Assembly (NCBI RefSeq): GCF_001423695.1
Contig: NZ_LMOZ01000003.1
Span: 62,001 to 126,000, forward strand
From: Leifsonia sp. Leaf336
GTDB taxonomy: Bacteria; Actinomycetota; Actinomycetes; Actinomycetales; Microbacteriaceae
Reading direction: 5' to 3'
DNA length: 64,000 nucleotides
Position numbers and translations under genes: made by a program. Positions 44,722 to 53,767 of this stretch are shown here, piece by piece (positions within the stretch are counted from its first letter, which is position 1; every line of letters starts with the position of its first letter). The notes below the pieces were generated by a model. The model was not told where the DNA came from and did no database searches. It saw nothing but the letters and a program-made list of their open reading frames with translations.

Positions 44722-45351
44722 ATGACCGCACCCGCCCTCCTCGCCTTCGCGGGACTGTGCGTGCTGCTGGCGGTGACGCCCGGCCCCGACACGTTCCTCG
44801 TTCTGCGCTACAGCCTGGCCCGCCCCGGCGCCGGGCTGGCGGCCTCCGTCGGATCCGCCGTCGGGTCGATCCTCTGGGCTCTCGCGGTCGCGCTCGGCCT
44901 CGCGGCCCTGCTCGAGCAGTCCGCCGAGATCTACCGCATCGTCAAGATCGCCGGCGGCCTGTACTTGATCTATCTCGGCGTCAGCGCGTTCATCGCGAGC
45001 CGCCGCGCAGCCGCGCACGGCCCGGACCTGCAGGTGCGCACGACCTCCCTGCGATCGGGCTTCATCGCGGGGACGCTGTCGACGGTGATGAATCCCAAGG
45101 TCGGCCTGTTCTTCCTCGCGATCGCACCCCAGTTCGTGCCGCGGGACGGCAACGCGATCGGCAACACGCTGATCCTCGGCGCGATCGACGCGGTCGTCGC
45201 CGCCGGCTATCTGGCCGTCGTCGCGATCCTGGCGTCGCGCGCTGTCGCCTGGCTCAAGAAGCCCGCGGTGACCAAGGTGCTGGAGCGGGTGTCGGCGGCG
45301 ATCCTGGCCGTGCTCGGCATCGGCACCATCGCGCTGAGCGTGGAGGAGTAG
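44722..45351 (+). CDS. LysE/RhtB-family amino acid exporter
   Basis: 209 residues with six membrane helices. The family opening LAVTPGPDTFLVLRYSLARPG is at about 15-35, GGLYLIYLGVSAF at about 78, and GTLSTVMNPKVGLFFLAIAPQF at about 115. Members export threonine, homoserine, lysine or toxic analogues. It precedes the GntR gene by 70 bp and may be part of a different unit. Confidence 0.9.
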   Translation: MTAPALLAFAGLCVLLAVTPGPDTFLVLRYSLARPGAGLAASVGSAVGSILWALAVALGLAALLEQSAEIYRIVKIAGGLYLIYLGVSAFIASRRAAAHGPDLQVRTTSLRSGFIAGTLSTVMNPKVGLFFLAIAPQFVPRDGNAIGNTLILGAIDAVVAAGYLAVVAILASRAVAWLKKPAVTKVLERVSAAILAVLGIGTIALSVEE

Positions 45352-45372
45352 CCCCCGGCCGGACATAGACCG

Positions 45373-45406
45373 CCTGGTGTACGGTTGTGCTGACATTTAC
45401 ACCAGG
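45373..45406. promoter_or_regulatory. Operator-like inverted repeat upstream of the GntR regulator
   Basis: CCTGGTGTA (45373-45381) and TACACCAGG (45398-45406) are perfect 9-bp arms, 16-bp spacer, ending 15 bp before the GntR start. The GntR ribosome site GGAGGA follows at 45411. Position suggests autoregulation. Confidence 0.65.
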
Positions 45407-45421
45407 TTGTGGAGGACACGG

Positions 45422-46180
45422 ATGCAAGCCGAGTACCCGCTCCCCGTGGATCTGTTCGACGACCTGGACAAGTCGAGCCCGGTGCCCCTCTACTACCAGC
45501 TCGGGACCGTACTGGAGCAGGCGATCCGCGACGAGCGCATACCTCCGGGGTCACGGCTCGAGAACGAGATCTCGCTCGGGAAGCGGCTCGGGCTCTCGCG
45601 GCCGACCGTCCGGCGCGCGCTGCAGGAGCTCGTCGACAAGGGCCTCCTGGTACGCCGGCGAGGCATCGGCACCCAGGTCGTCCACGGCCGGGTGACCCGC
45701 AACGTCGAGCTCACAAGCCTCTACGAAGACCTCGGACAGTCCGGTCAGACGCCGTCCACCCTGGTGATCGCGTACGAGCTCGGAACCGCCGATGAGAGAG
45801 CCGCGACCGAGCTCGGCGTGGAGGTCGGCGCCCCGGTGCTGCACCTGACCCGCCTGCGCTCGGCAGACGGCGTCCCCCTCGCGGTGCTCGAGAACACCCT
45901 CCCGGAGGACTTCACCGACATCACCCGCGAGGAGCTCGAGGTGCGCGGCCTCTACCAGCTGATGAAGGCGCGCGGCGTCTCGATCCGGGTCGCCAACCAG
46001 CGCATCGGCGCCCGGGCCGCGAGCGCCGCCGAGGGCGAGCTGCTCGAGATCCGCAAGGGGAGCCCGCTGCTCACCATGTCGCGCACGGCGTTCGACAATT
46101 CCGGCCGCGCCGTGGAGTACGGGCAGCACGTGTACCGCCCCGACCTCTACTCCTTCGAGCTCACACTCGTCGACCGCTGA
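45422..46180 (+). CDS. GntR-family (HutC/UTRA) regulator, probable iol regulator
   Basis: 252 residues from the ATG at 45422. N-terminal wHTH about 20-90 (PLYYQLGTVLEQAIRDERIP, SRPTVRRALQELVDKGLLVRR). The UTRA effector domain is at about 100-250 (APVLHLTRLRSADGVPLAV, GSPLLTMSRTAFDNSGRAVEYG). Such proteins bind sugar-type ligands and repress catabolic operons. It converges with the iol operon; its own promoter has a strong dyad. No identical dyad is seen at the iolC promoter, so direct control is not proven. Confidence 0.88.
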   Translation: MQAEYPLPVDLFDDLDKSSPVPLYYQLGTVLEQAIRDERIPPGSRLENEISLGKRLGLSRPTVRRALQELVDKGLLVRRRGIGTQVVHGRVTRNVELTSLYEDLGQSGQTPSTLVIAYELGTADERAATELGVEVGAPVLHLTRLRSADGVPLAVLENTLPEDFTDITREELEVRGLYQLMKARGVSIRVANQRIGARAASAAEGELLEIRKGSPLLTMSRTAFDNSGRAVEYGQHVYRPDLYSFELTLVDR

Positions 46181-46191
46181 TCGCCACTGGT

Positions 46192-46248
46192 CGAGGGGCA
46201 CGCTAACGCCCCCATCCGGCGGTTTCAGGGGCGTTGAGGTGCCCTTCG
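46192..46248. repeat. Dispersed hairpin element, copy D (divergent inner stem)
   Basis: Outer arms CGAGGGGCAC (46192-46201) and GTGCCCTTCG (46239-46248) match the other copies; the inner stem is AACGCCCC/GGGGCGTT instead, with a 3-nt internal bulge. It starts 11 nt after the GntR stop and lies 27 nt from the iolG stop, between convergent genes. Confidence 0.75.
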
Positions 46249-46275
46249 GCTCAGCCGTGCCGCGCTGGGCGCGGG

Positions 46276-47304
46276 TCAGGCGTAGAAGTCGGGACGCGTG
46301 GCCGACTCGACCGCGACGGGGCCGGCGGTCTCGAGCGCCCGCACGCCGGCCTCGCAGGCGAGCGCCACCAGGTAGCCATCCCAGGCGTTCGGACCGGCGA
46401 CGAGGGAGCCGTTGCGAACCGCGTCCACCCACGCCTGGACCTGCGCATCGTAGGCGCGGGCGAACCGGGTCGTGTAGGTCGTGTGCTCGGCGATCGAGAA
46501 CGCGGCGTTCGACCAGCGCTGAAGCCCGGACGGCTCGCCGATGCGGGCGATGCCGGACTCGAGGACGGCCTCCGTGCCCACCTGATAGCCGAACTGCACG
46601 CTGACGTTCATCTCGACGTCGACGAGCACGCCGTTCTCGAGCTCGATGAGCACCAGGATGGGCTCGCGGAGCCGCACCGGCGCCAGGCCGTTGCGACGCG
46701 GATACTTGACCTCGACGCTGCGGACAGGTGACCCGGCGAGCCACGGCATGACGTCGAACTCGTGCACCACCGAGTCGGTGATCAGCATCGACTGGGTGTA
46801 GTTCTCGGGCACCGACGGGTTGCGGTGCACGCCGCGCAGCATCAGCAGCTCGCCGGCGTCGCCGCCCGCGATCAGTTCACGCAGGGCGCGATACTCCTCG
46901 TCGAAGCGCCGCATGAACCCGAGCTGGATGTGCGGGCGGTCGAGCTCCTGCTCGAGCTCCACGATGCGCAGCGCCGAGGCGCTGTCGGGGGTCAGCGGCT
47001 TCTCGCACAGGATCGGCATCCCGGCCTCCAACGCGGGCACCAACACGGGCTCGTGGAACGGGCCCGGGGTCGCGATGATCACGGCGTCGAGGGCGTCGGC
47101 GGCGAGGGCGTCCTTGATGCTCGCGAAGGGCCGGGCTCCGGGAGCAGCGGCGACCGCCGCCTCGGCGCGCCCGGGGTCCGGCTCGACGATGGCGGAGACG
47201 ACCGCCCCGCTGATCGTGCGCGTGATGCGGCGGATATGGTCGGCGCCCATCTGGCCGGCGCCGACGACGCCGACCCGGAGGTCCTGGGTGGAGGTGCTGC
47301 TCAT
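46276..47304 (-). CDS. iolG: Inositol 2-dehydrogenase (Gfo/Idh/MocA family)
   Basis: 342 residues. Rossmann motif VGVVGAGQMGADHI at about 11-24; family lysine in LCEKPLTPD (about 95); HEFDVMPWL (about 185) contains the catalytic His region of inositol dehydrogenases. It oxidises myo-inositol to 2-keto-myo-inositol with NAD. It is the last gene of the iol operon, 43 bp after iolE. Other MocA-type polyol dehydrogenases look similar, but context supports IolG. Confidence 0.88.
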   Translation of the reverse strand: MSSTSTQDLRVGVVGAGQMGADHIRRITRTISGAVVSAIVEPDPGRAEAAVAAAPGARPFASIKDALAADALDAVIIATPGPFHEPVLVPALEAGMPILCEKPLTPDSASALRIVELEQELDRPHIQLGFMRRFDEEYRALRELIAGGDAGELLMLRGVHRNPSVPENYTQSMLITDSVVHEFDVMPWLAGSPVRSVEVKYPRRNGLAPVRLREPILVLIELENGVLVDVEMNVSVQFGYQVGTEAVLESGIARIGEPSGLQRWSNAAFSIAEHTTYTTRFARAYDAQVQAWVDAVRNGSLVAGPNAWDGYLVALACEAGVRALETAGPVAVESATRPDFYA

Positions 47305-47347
47305 ACGGTGCGGCTCGTTTCTGTGCGGAGGAGCGGAGTCATGTCAG

Positions 47348-48295
47348 TCAGCGCGATCGGGTCAGCGGAGTGCAGCCGAAGATGTGCTGGCGGGTGCGCG
47401 TCGCGATCCCGAGCGGCACCTCGATGTCGATGCCGGGCATGTCCTGCTCGACGATCGCGAAGATCTCGGGATCGATCGCGGCGACGGCCTCGATGATCGG
47501 GGCGAAGTCGGGGATGCCGGCCGGCGGCTCGACCATCACATCGATGGCGGCGTCGGCGAACGGGATGTCGTTCTTGAGCACGTCGAAGCGCACCTCGGGA
47601 TCGATCTGCTTGAGGTGCAGGTAGCCGATGCGCTCCGGATGGTCGTGGATGAGCTTCAGGCTGTCGCCGCCGTAGTAGGCGAGGTGACCGGTGTCGAGGC
47701 ACAGGTTCACGAAGCGCGGGTCGGTCTCGGCGAGCAGGCGCTCGACCTCCCGGTGGGTGCCGACATGCGAGTCGGCGTGCGAGTGGAACTGCTGACGAAG
47801 TCCATATTCCTCCAGCAGCATACGACCGAGGCGGTCGTGGCCCGCGGCCAGCGACGCCCATTGCTCGTCGGTCAGCGTGCGTGGCTCCAGCGTCTCTCCC
47901 GTGGCGTCGGACCTCCACAGGTCGGGGATGACGACGATGTGCTCTCCTCCGACCGCGCGGGTCAGCGCCGCGACCTTCTCGACCTGCTCCAGCGCGCGAT
48001 CCCACTGGTCCGCTCCCTTGTGGAAGCCGGTGAACACCGTCCCACCGCTGATCCGCAGGTCACGCTGGGCGAGCTCGTCGAGGAGCTGCGCCGGGTCGGT
48101 CGGCAGATAGCCGTACGGCCCGAGCTCGATCCAGTGGTAGCCGGCGGCCTGGACCTCGTCGAGGAAGCGGTGCCACGGCGTCTGCCGCGGGTCGTCGGGG
48201 AACCAGACTCCCCAGGAGTCGGGGGCCGTGCCGATACGGAGGCCCGGGCTGTCAGCGCCGCGCTCGGCGTCGGTGGAGGTTGCGGTGTCGGTCAT
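47348..48295 (-). CDS. iolE: Inosose dehydratase-like TIM-barrel protein
   Basis: 315 residues of the xylose-isomerase-like barrel. The opening is GTAPDSWGVWFPDDPRQTPW, typical of IolE. Metal ligands are probable at the Glu in HWIELGPYGYL, at QFHSHADSHVG, LCLDTGHLAYYGGDS and in HLKQIDPEV. IolE dehydrates 2-keto-myo-inositol. IolI (isomerase) has the same fold; the DSWGVW opening favours IolE. It follows iolD after 75 bp of tandem repeats. Confidence 0.85.
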   Translation of the reverse strand: MTDTATSTDAERGADSPGLRIGTAPDSWGVWFPDDPRQTPWHRFLDEVQAAGYHWIELGPYGYLPTDPAQLLDELAQRDLRISGGTVFTGFHKGADQWDRALEQVEKVAALTRAVGGEHIVVIPDLWRSDATGETLEPRTLTDEQWASLAAGHDRLGRMLLEEYGLRQQFHSHADSHVGTHREVERLLAETDPRFVNLCLDTGHLAYYGGDSLKLIHDHPERIGYLHLKQIDPEVRFDVLKNDIPFADAAIDVMVEPPAGIPDFAPIIEAVAAIDPEIFAIVEQDMPGIDIEVPLGIATRTRQHIFGCTPLTRSR

Positions 48296-48322
48296 CGTCG
48301 TCCTTCGCGGTGGGTCGGATTC

Positions 48323-48355
48323 GGTGGATCGGCTTGGGTGGATCGGCTTCGGTGG
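48323..48355. repeat. 14-bp tandem repeat in the iolD-iolE gap
   Basis: GGTGGATCGGCTTG (48323-48336) is followed by GGTGGATCGGCTTC (48337-48350) and a partial third unit GGTGG. It lies between the iolD stop and the iolE start codon and could affect translation of iolE. Confidence 0.8.
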
Positions 48356-48370
48356 TTTCGTCGCGTCGGC

Positions 48371-50332
48371 TCAACCCAGCAGCGGCCGCTGCTTCTCCCG
48401 CTGCTCGACGTACTCGGCGCGGGCGGTCTGCGTGCTCTCCAGCTCGGACACCTCCGCGACGGGCACATCCCACCAGCCTCCGCCGTCCGGCCCGTAGACG
48501 AACGGGTCGGATTCGATGTGGATGAGCGTGGAGGTGCTGCTCGCCTTGGCCGCCCTCACGGCCTCCTCGAGCCGAGCGGCGGCGTCCGCCCCCGGCGCCA
48601 GTTCGATGACCTCGATGCCGAAGCTGCGGGCGTTCGCCGCGAGGTCGACGGGGAGGAAGTCGCCGCGCTCGAAGTTGCGCTCGGCATCGTCGCGGTAGCG
48701 GTAGCGGGTGCCGTAGCGCTGCGATCCGACCGTCTCGGAGAGGTGCCCGATGGAGGCGTAGCCCTGGTTCTGGATGAGCACGACGACGATCTTGATGCCC
48801 TCCGCGACCGCGGTGGCGAGTTCGGTGTGCAGCATCAGGTACGAGCCGTCGCCGACGAGGACGATCACGTCGCGGTCGTCGCCCAGCGCCTCCAGCCCTC
48901 GCTTGACGCCCAGGCCTCCGGCGATCTCGTAGCCCATCGTCGAGAAGGCGTACTCGACGTGGTACCCGAGCGGGTCGCGCACGCGCCACAGCTTGTGGAG
49001 GTCGCCCGGCAGCGATCCTGCCGCCTGCACGACGACGTCGCGCGGGTCGGACGCGCGCTGCACGGCGCCGATCAGTGCCGGCTGACCGATCAGGGCGGGC
49101 TGATCGCGTTGTTCGGGATGATCGCGCTGTTCGGGCTCGGCCGGCGCCAGCGCCGCGTCGGCCACCGCGTCCCACGCCGCCTTCTCGTCCGCGATGCGCG
49201 TCGCGTACGCCGGATCGACCCGGTGACCGGTGAGGGCGTCGGTCAGCGCCGTGAGGGTCTCGCGTGCGTCCGCGATCACCGGCAGCTGCGAACCGTGCTT
49301 GTAGGCGTCGAAGGAGGCCACGTTGATGTTCAGGAACCGGACCTCCGGGTTCTGGAACACCGTGCGGCTGGCGGTCGTGAAGTCGCTGTAGCGGGTGCCG
49401 ATCCCGATCACGAGGTCGGCCTCGCCGGTGAGCCGGTTCGCGGCGGTCGTGCCCGTCGCGCCGACGCCGCCGAGGTACTGCCGCTGGTCCCAGTTCAGGG
49501 AGCCGCCACCGGCCTGCGTCGTGCCGACCGGGATGCCGGTGGCCTCCACGAACGCCCGGAGCACGTCCTCCGCGCCCGAGTAGAGCACGCCGCCGCCTGC
49601 GACGATCACCGGACGCTCTGCCGCGCGGATCGCGTCGACGGCCGCGGCGAGCGCCCAGCCCTCCGGCGCCGGTCGGCGGAGGTGCCACTCGCGCGGAGCG
49701 AGGAACTCCTCCGGGACCTCCAGCGCCTCGGCCTGGACGTCCTCCGGGAGGGCGATCGTCACCGCGCCGGTCTCGGCCGGGTCGGTGAGGACGCGCATCG
49801 CGGCGAGCGCGATCGAGAACAGCTGCTCCGGCCGCTGCACGCGGTCGAAGAACCGCGAGACCGGTCGGAAGGCGTCGGTGACCTGCATGCCGAGGTCGTG
49901 GGGGTGCTCCAGCTGCTGCAGCACCGGGTCGGCGACGCGTGTCGCGAAGGTGTCCGATGGCAGCAGCAGGGCCGGGAGGCGGTTGGCGGTGGCCAGCGCG
50001 GCTCCCGTGATCAGGTTGGCCGCCCCGGGGCCGACGGAGGCGGTCGACGCGAACGTGGCCCGGCGCCGGTGGATGCGCGCGAAGCCGACGGCCTGGTGCA
50101 CCATGGCCTGCTCGTTGCGGGCCTGGTAGTAGGGCATCAGCGCAGGGTCCTGCACGTTGGCCTGCTTGAGCGCCTGGCCGAGACCGGCCACGTTGCCGTG
50201 TCCGAAGATTCCGAACATGCCCGGGATGGTGCGCTCACGCAGGTCGCCGTCGACGGTCCACTGGTTGGCGAGGAACTCGACGAGTGCCTGGGCCACCGTC
50301 ATCCTGCGGGTCGTCGTCCTGCGGGTCGTCAT
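48371..50332 (-). CDS. iolD: 3D-(3,5/4)-trihydroxycyclohexane-1,2-dione acylhydrolase
   Basis: 653 residues, thiamine-diphosphate enzyme that opens the ring of the inositol pathway. N-terminal PYR domain with the cofactor glutamate in YQARNEQAMVH (about 74) and VGPGAANLITGAALA. Middle domain about 200-350. C-terminal PP domain with GDGSYLMLHTELATA and NQGYASIG (Mg/ThDP motif GDG-N). Start ATG 50332 overlaps the iolB stop (ATGA). Residues near 420 contain in-frame duplications (EQRDHPEQRDQ and PALIGQPALIG) in the linker before the PP domain. The first codons are also a 15-bp duplication (TTRR TTTRR). Confidence 0.93.
   Translation of the reverse strand: MTTRRTTTRRMTVAQALVEFLANQWTVDGDLRERTIPGMFGIFGHGNVAGLGQALKQANVQDPALMPYYQARNEQAMVHQAVGFARIHRRRATFASTASVGPGAANLITGAALATANRLPALLLPSDTFATRVADPVLQQLEHPHDLGMQVTDAFRPVSRFFDRVQRPEQLFSIALAAMRVLTDPAETGAVTIALPEDVQAEALEVPEEFLAPREWHLRRPAPEGWALAAAVDAIRAAERPVIVAGGGVLYSGAEDVLRAFVEATGIPVGTTQAGGGSLNWDQRQYLGGVGATGTTAANRLTGEADLVIGIGTRYSDFTTASRTVFQNPEVRFLNINVASFDAYKHGSQLPVIADARETLTALTDALTGHRVDPAYATRIADEKAAWDAVADAALAPAEPEQRDHPEQRDQPALIGQPALIGAVQRASDPRDVVVQAAGSLPGDLHKLWRVRDPLGYHVEYAFSTMGYEIAGGLGVKRGLEALGDDRDVIVLVGDGSYLMLHTELATAVAEGIKIVVVLIQNQGYASIGHLSETVGSQRYGTRYRYRDDAERNFERGDFLPVDLAANARSFGIEVIELAPGADAAARLEEAVRAAKASSTSTLIHIESDPFVYGPDGGGWWDVPVAEVSELESTQTARAEYVEQREKQRPLLG
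49070..49139. repeat. Imperfect in-frame tandem duplications inside iolD
   Basis: Two adjacent degenerate duplications: GATCAGTGCCGGCTGACC next to GATCAGGGCGGGCTGATC, and GATCGCGTTGTTCGG next to GATCGCGCTGTTCGG. They insert the repeated residues PALIG and EQRD in the linker of IolD. Confidence 0.75.
50301..50330. repeat. 15-bp tandem duplication at the iolD start
   Basis: ATCCTGCGGGTCGTC and GTCCTGCGGGTCGTC follow each other, differing at one base, and encode the repeated TTRR/TTTRR at the N-terminus. A second ATG at 50302 lies inside, giving two possible starts. Confidence 0.8.
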
Positions 50333-51249
50333 CGAGCGGCTCCTTGCGTGGTCGGGACGTAGGGAAGTCGGGGGTCGGTCTCCTGGGCGGTCCAGGTGTC
50401 GCGCAGCCACGCCTGGCGCGGGTCGTCGCTGATCAGCCAGGCCCGCTCCTCCCCCGGTCCCGCCATGACGTTGAGGTAGTAGAGGTCGTACTCGGGGGCG
50501 GCGACCGCCGGCCCGTGGTAGCCGAACGGCACCAGGGCGATGTCGCCGGTGCGGACGAGCGCATTGGTCTCGATGTCGCCGGCCGCCGAGCGATAAGTGG
50601 CGAAGCTCCCGAAGGCGTCCGCGTTCTGCGGGGCGTTCGCGCCGCGCACGGGAGCCGACTCGAAGTAGTAGATCTCTTCCAGCTGCGACTCGTGGCCGGG
50701 GACGTCCTCGTCGTGCTTGTGCGCGGGGTGGGACGACCAGTTGCCCGCCGGCGTGATGACCTCGCACACGATCAGGGCGGCGGCATCCAGCGTTCCCGGA
50801 CTGGTCTCGTTTCCCGGAACGGCGAAGTTGTGCACCTGCCGGCTGTCTCGGCCCGCGCCGCGCAGCTCGACCGGCACCTCGTCGCGGGCGATGTGCACCG
50901 ACGGCTTGCGGACCCGTGTCGGCGCCTCCGCCACGGCGACCCGGCCGAACCCGCTGATCGCCAGCGCGTTCCCGGCGCCGACGTAGACCACGTCGGTCGG
51001 CCCGTCGAACACGCTCGACCGGCCGGCCAGGTGCGTCGTCGCCCCCTCGTGCCCGACCGAGAACGCCCCGCTCAGCGGCACGACGATGCGCTCCACGTCA
51101 CCGGCGGGCAGCTCGACCGTGTCGCCGGCGAGCTCCGCGACCCGCATGCCGGTGTGCTGCCAGCCGTCGAGACGCGCGTCGACCACCGACTCCCACGAGC
51201 CGTCGCTGAGGGCGCCGCGCGGGAAGAACCATTCATTGTGCTCTGCCAT
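50329..51249 (-). CDS. iolB: 5-deoxy-glucuronate isomerase
   Basis: 306 residues of the two-cupin IolB family. Family segments: AEHNEWFFPRGALSDG at the start, VPLSGAFSVGHEG (first cupin) and SSHPAHKHDEDVPGHESQLEE (about 174) with the metal-binding His-His-Glu set. It converts 5-deoxy-D-glucuronate to 2-deoxy-5-keto-D-gluconate. It is 11 bp after iolA and overlaps iolD by 4 bp. Confidence 0.93.
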   Translation of the reverse strand: MAEHNEWFFPRGALSDGSWESVVDARLDGWQHTGMRVAELAGDTVELPAGDVERIVVPLSGAFSVGHEGATTHLAGRSSVFDGPTDVVYVGAGNALAISGFGRVAVAEAPTRVRKPSVHIARDEVPVELRGAGRDSRQVHNFAVPGNETSPGTLDAAALIVCEVITPAGNWSSHPAHKHDEDVPGHESQLEEIYYFESAPVRGANAPQNADAFGSFATYRSAAGDIETNALVRTGDIALVPFGYHGPAVAAPEYDLYYLNVMAGPGEERAWLISDDPRQAWLRDTWTAQETDPRLPYVPTTQGAAR

Positions 51250-51260
51250 GTGCCGTGTCC

Positions 51261-52817
51261 TCAGGTGTTCTGGGGGAAGCCGAGGTTGATGCCGCCGTGC
51301 GTCGCGGGGTCGAGCCAGCGGCTGGTGATCGCCTTCTCCCGCGTGAAGAAGTCGAAGCCGTGCACACCGTAGGCCTTGGCGTCGCCGAACAGGGAGGCCT
51401 TCCAGCCTCCGAACGAGTGGTATGCGACCGGCACGGGGATCGGCACGTTGATGCCGATCATGCCGACCTGCACCTCGTTCTGGAACCGCCTGGCGGCGCC
51501 GCCGTCGTTGGTGAAGATCGCGGTGCCGTTGCCGAACCGGCCGGAGTTGATCAGGTCGAGCCCCTCCTGGAACGTCTGCACCCGCACCACGGAGAGAACG
51601 GGCCCGAAGATCTCCTCGCGGTAGGCGGCGGAGGTGATCGGGATGTTGTCGATCAGGGTCGGGCCGAAGAAGAAGCCGCTCTCGTGGCCGTCGACCGTGA
51701 AGCCGCGGCCGTCGACCACGATGTCCGCGCCATCGGCCTCAGCGATGTCGACGTAGCCGGAGACCTTGTCGCGGTGCACCCCGGTGATCAGCGGACCCAT
51801 GTCGGGCTCGCCCTGACCGTCGCCGGCGCCGTTGCCGACACGGAGCTTCCCGATCCGCTCCTTCACCTTGGCGATCAGCTCGTCGGCGACCGGCTCGACG
51901 GCCAGCACGACCGAGACGGCCATGCACCGCTCCCCCGCGGCGCCGTACCCGGCGTTCACGGCCTGGTCGGCGACCAGGTCGAGGTCGGCGTCCGGCAGCA
52001 CCAGCATGTGGTTCTTCGCGCCGCCGAGCGCCTGCACGCGCTTGCCGTTCTTCGACGCCGTCTCGTAGATGTACTGCGCGATCGGGGTCGAGCCCACGAA
52101 CGAGATCGACTGGACCACCGGGCTGTTCAGGAGGCCGTCGACAGCGAGCTTGTCGCCCTGCAGCACCGTGAACACGCCGTCCGGGAGGCCGGCCTCCTGC
52201 CACAGGCGCGCCAGCCACAGCGCCGCGGACGGGTCCTTCTCGCTGGGCTTGAGCACGACGGCGTTGCCCGCGGCGATCGCGACGGGGAAGAACCACATCG
52301 GCACCATCGCCGGGAAGTTGAACGGCGAGATGATGCCCACCACGCCGAGCGGCTGCTTGAGGGAGTAGACGTCGATGCCGCTCGAAGCGTTCTCCGAATA
52401 GGCGCCCTTGATGAGGTGCGGGAACCCGGTCGCCAGCTCCACGACCTCCTGGCCGCGCAGGATCTCGCCCATCGCGTCGGAGAGCACCTTGCCGTGCTCG
52501 GCCGTGATGATCGCAGCGAGCTCGCCCTTGCGGGCGTTCAGCAGCTCCCGGAAGGCGAACAGCACCGATTGCCGCTTGGCGATCGAGTACTGGCTCCACA
52601 CGTCGTAGCCGCGCTGGGCCGATGCGATCGCCTCGTCGACCTCGGCCTGGTCGGCCAACGCGACGTTCGACGTCGCGACTCCGAGGGCCGGGTTGTAGAC
52701 CGGTGCGGTGCGACCACTCGTCGAGGGGCGCTCGGCACCGTCGATCCAGTGCGGGATGGTGGGGAGGTCGCGCGCTGCGGCCGCGTCGGAGGCGGTGGTG
52801 GTGTCGGTGCTGGTCAT
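51261..52817 (-). CDS. iolA: Methylmalonate-semialdehyde / malonate-semialdehyde dehydrogenase (acylating)
   Basis: 518 residues from the ATG at 52817; upstream frame is shadow. CoA-acylating aldehyde dehydrogenase. Catalytic cysteine Cys298 in GAAGERCMAVS; PFNFPAMVPMWFFPVAIAAGN (165-185) is the family signature; EIFGPVLSVV is the conserved C-terminal motif. The usual catalytic glutamate is replaced by Asn/Gly context, as in MmsA enzymes. It converts malonate semialdehyde to acetyl-CoA, the last step of inositol catabolism. Confidence 0.93.
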   Translation of the reverse strand: MTSTDTTTASDAAAARDLPTIPHWIDGAERPSTSGRTAPVYNPALGVATSNVALADQAEVDEAIASAQRGYDVWSQYSIAKRQSVLFAFRELLNARKGELAAIITAEHGKVLSDAMGEILRGQEVVELATGFPHLIKGAYSENASSGIDVYSLKQPLGVVGIISPFNFPAMVPMWFFPVAIAAGNAVVLKPSEKDPSAALWLARLWQEAGLPDGVFTVLQGDKLAVDGLLNSPVVQSISFVGSTPIAQYIYETASKNGKRVQALGGAKNHMLVLPDADLDLVADQAVNAGYGAAGERCMAVSVVLAVEPVADELIAKVKERIGKLRVGNGAGDGQGEPDMGPLITGVHRDKVSGYVDIAEADGADIVVDGRGFTVDGHESGFFFGPTLIDNIPITSAAYREEIFGPVLSVVRVQTFQEGLDLINSGRFGNGTAIFTNDGGAARRFQNEVQVGMIGINVPIPVPVAYHSFGGWKASLFGDAKAYGVHGFDFFTREKAITSRWLDPATHGGINLGFPQNT

Positions 52818-52846
52818 GATGTTCCTTAGCGATGCGGGAGGCCGGA

Positions 52847-53767
52847 TCAGCGGCCGTGGACGAGAGCGGCGGCGATGTCGACGGCCCCGCCGACGTCGCC
52901 GTCCTGCGGATAGAGGAGCGTGCGGCCGACGACGAGGCCGTGGACGCCGGGCAGCGCGAGAGCGGACTCCCACGCGGCGAACGTCTCCTCCGGCGCGGCC
53001 TCCGAGTCGCCGCCGAGCAGCAGCGTGGGCAGGGTGGTCGCGGCCATCACGCGCTCCATCTCGGGCACGACCGGCAGCTTGAGCCAGGTGTAGGCCGACG
53101 ACGCTCCCAGCCCTGACGCGATCGCGACCGACTGGATGACGGCGTCGGGAGTCAGGTCGTTGACGATCCGTTCGTCCTTCCACCGGCTGAGGAAGGGCTC
53201 GAGCAGGATCGGGAGGCGCGCCTGCGCGGCGGCCGTGACGGCGTCGGCCGTGGCCTCCAGCGTGCGTGCGGTTGCGGCGTCTTCGTGGTTGATGCGCACG
53301 AGTAGCTTGGCGGCGTCGAGGTTGCCGCGCACCATGGCGTCGACGTCGTAGCCGGTGTACCGGTCGTCCATCTCGAAGACCGCGCCGCGCAGGCCTCCAC
53401 GGTTCATCGAGCCGACGGCGATCTTGTCGTCGAGCACGCCCAGCAGGGCCAGATCGTCGATGATGTCGGGGGTGCCCAGCACGCCGTCGACGCCGGGGCG
53501 CGAGAGCGCGAGCGCGAGGCGCCGCAGGAGGTCGTAACGGTCGGCCATGGCGATCGGGTCGCCGCCGACCCCGAGCGCGCCGCGGGCCGGGTGATCGGCG
53601 GCCACGATGAACAGCCGGCCGTCGCCGCGCACGAGCGGTCGGCGGACGCGCGAGGCGAGCGCCGTCTCGACGTCGCCCGGGCTCGAGTGCCGACGGGCGC
53701 GGAGACGGGCGAAGGCGTCGGCGTCGATGAGCGGTGCGGAGCCGGCGACGAGGTCAGCTGCGGACAT
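52847..53767 (-). CDS. Cgl0159-family (beta/alpha)8 aldolase-like protein of the inositol operon
   Basis: 306 residues with a TIM-barrel aldolase look. RGDGRLFIVAADHPARGALGVG is the conserved N-terminal block, GTPDIIDDLALLGVL and VGSMNRGGLRGAVFEMDDRYTG follow, and a probable Schiff-base lysine lies in AYTWLKLPV (about 228). Proteins of this kind occur in Corynebacterium iol clusters and probably act as or next to IolJ, splitting 2-deoxy-5-keto-gluconate 6-phosphate. No other aldolase gene is present in the operon, which supports that role. Start overlaps the iolC end by 14 bp. Confidence 0.82.
   Translation of the reverse strand: MSAADLVAGSAPLIDADAFARLRARRHSSPGDVETALASRVRRPLVRGDGRLFIVAADHPARGALGVGGDPIAMADRYDLLRRLALALSRPGVDGVLGTPDIIDDLALLGVLDDKIAVGSMNRGGLRGAVFEMDDRYTGYDVDAMVRGNLDAAKLLVRINHEDAATARTLEATADAVTAAAQARLPILLEPFLSRWKDERIVNDLTPDAVIQSVAIASGLGASSAYTWLKLPVVPEMERVMAATTLPTLLLGGDSEAAPEETFAAWESALALPGVHGLVVGRTLLYPQDGDVGGAVDIAAALVHGR

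Noticed and set aside
46820-50362. Very long open frame (1180 codons) on the plus strand across the iol genes
   Set aside because: It is antisense to iolG, iolE and iolD, all of which have complete motifs. High G+C content with few stop codons in the complementary frame explains it. The composition is rich in Arg, Val and His as in other shadows.
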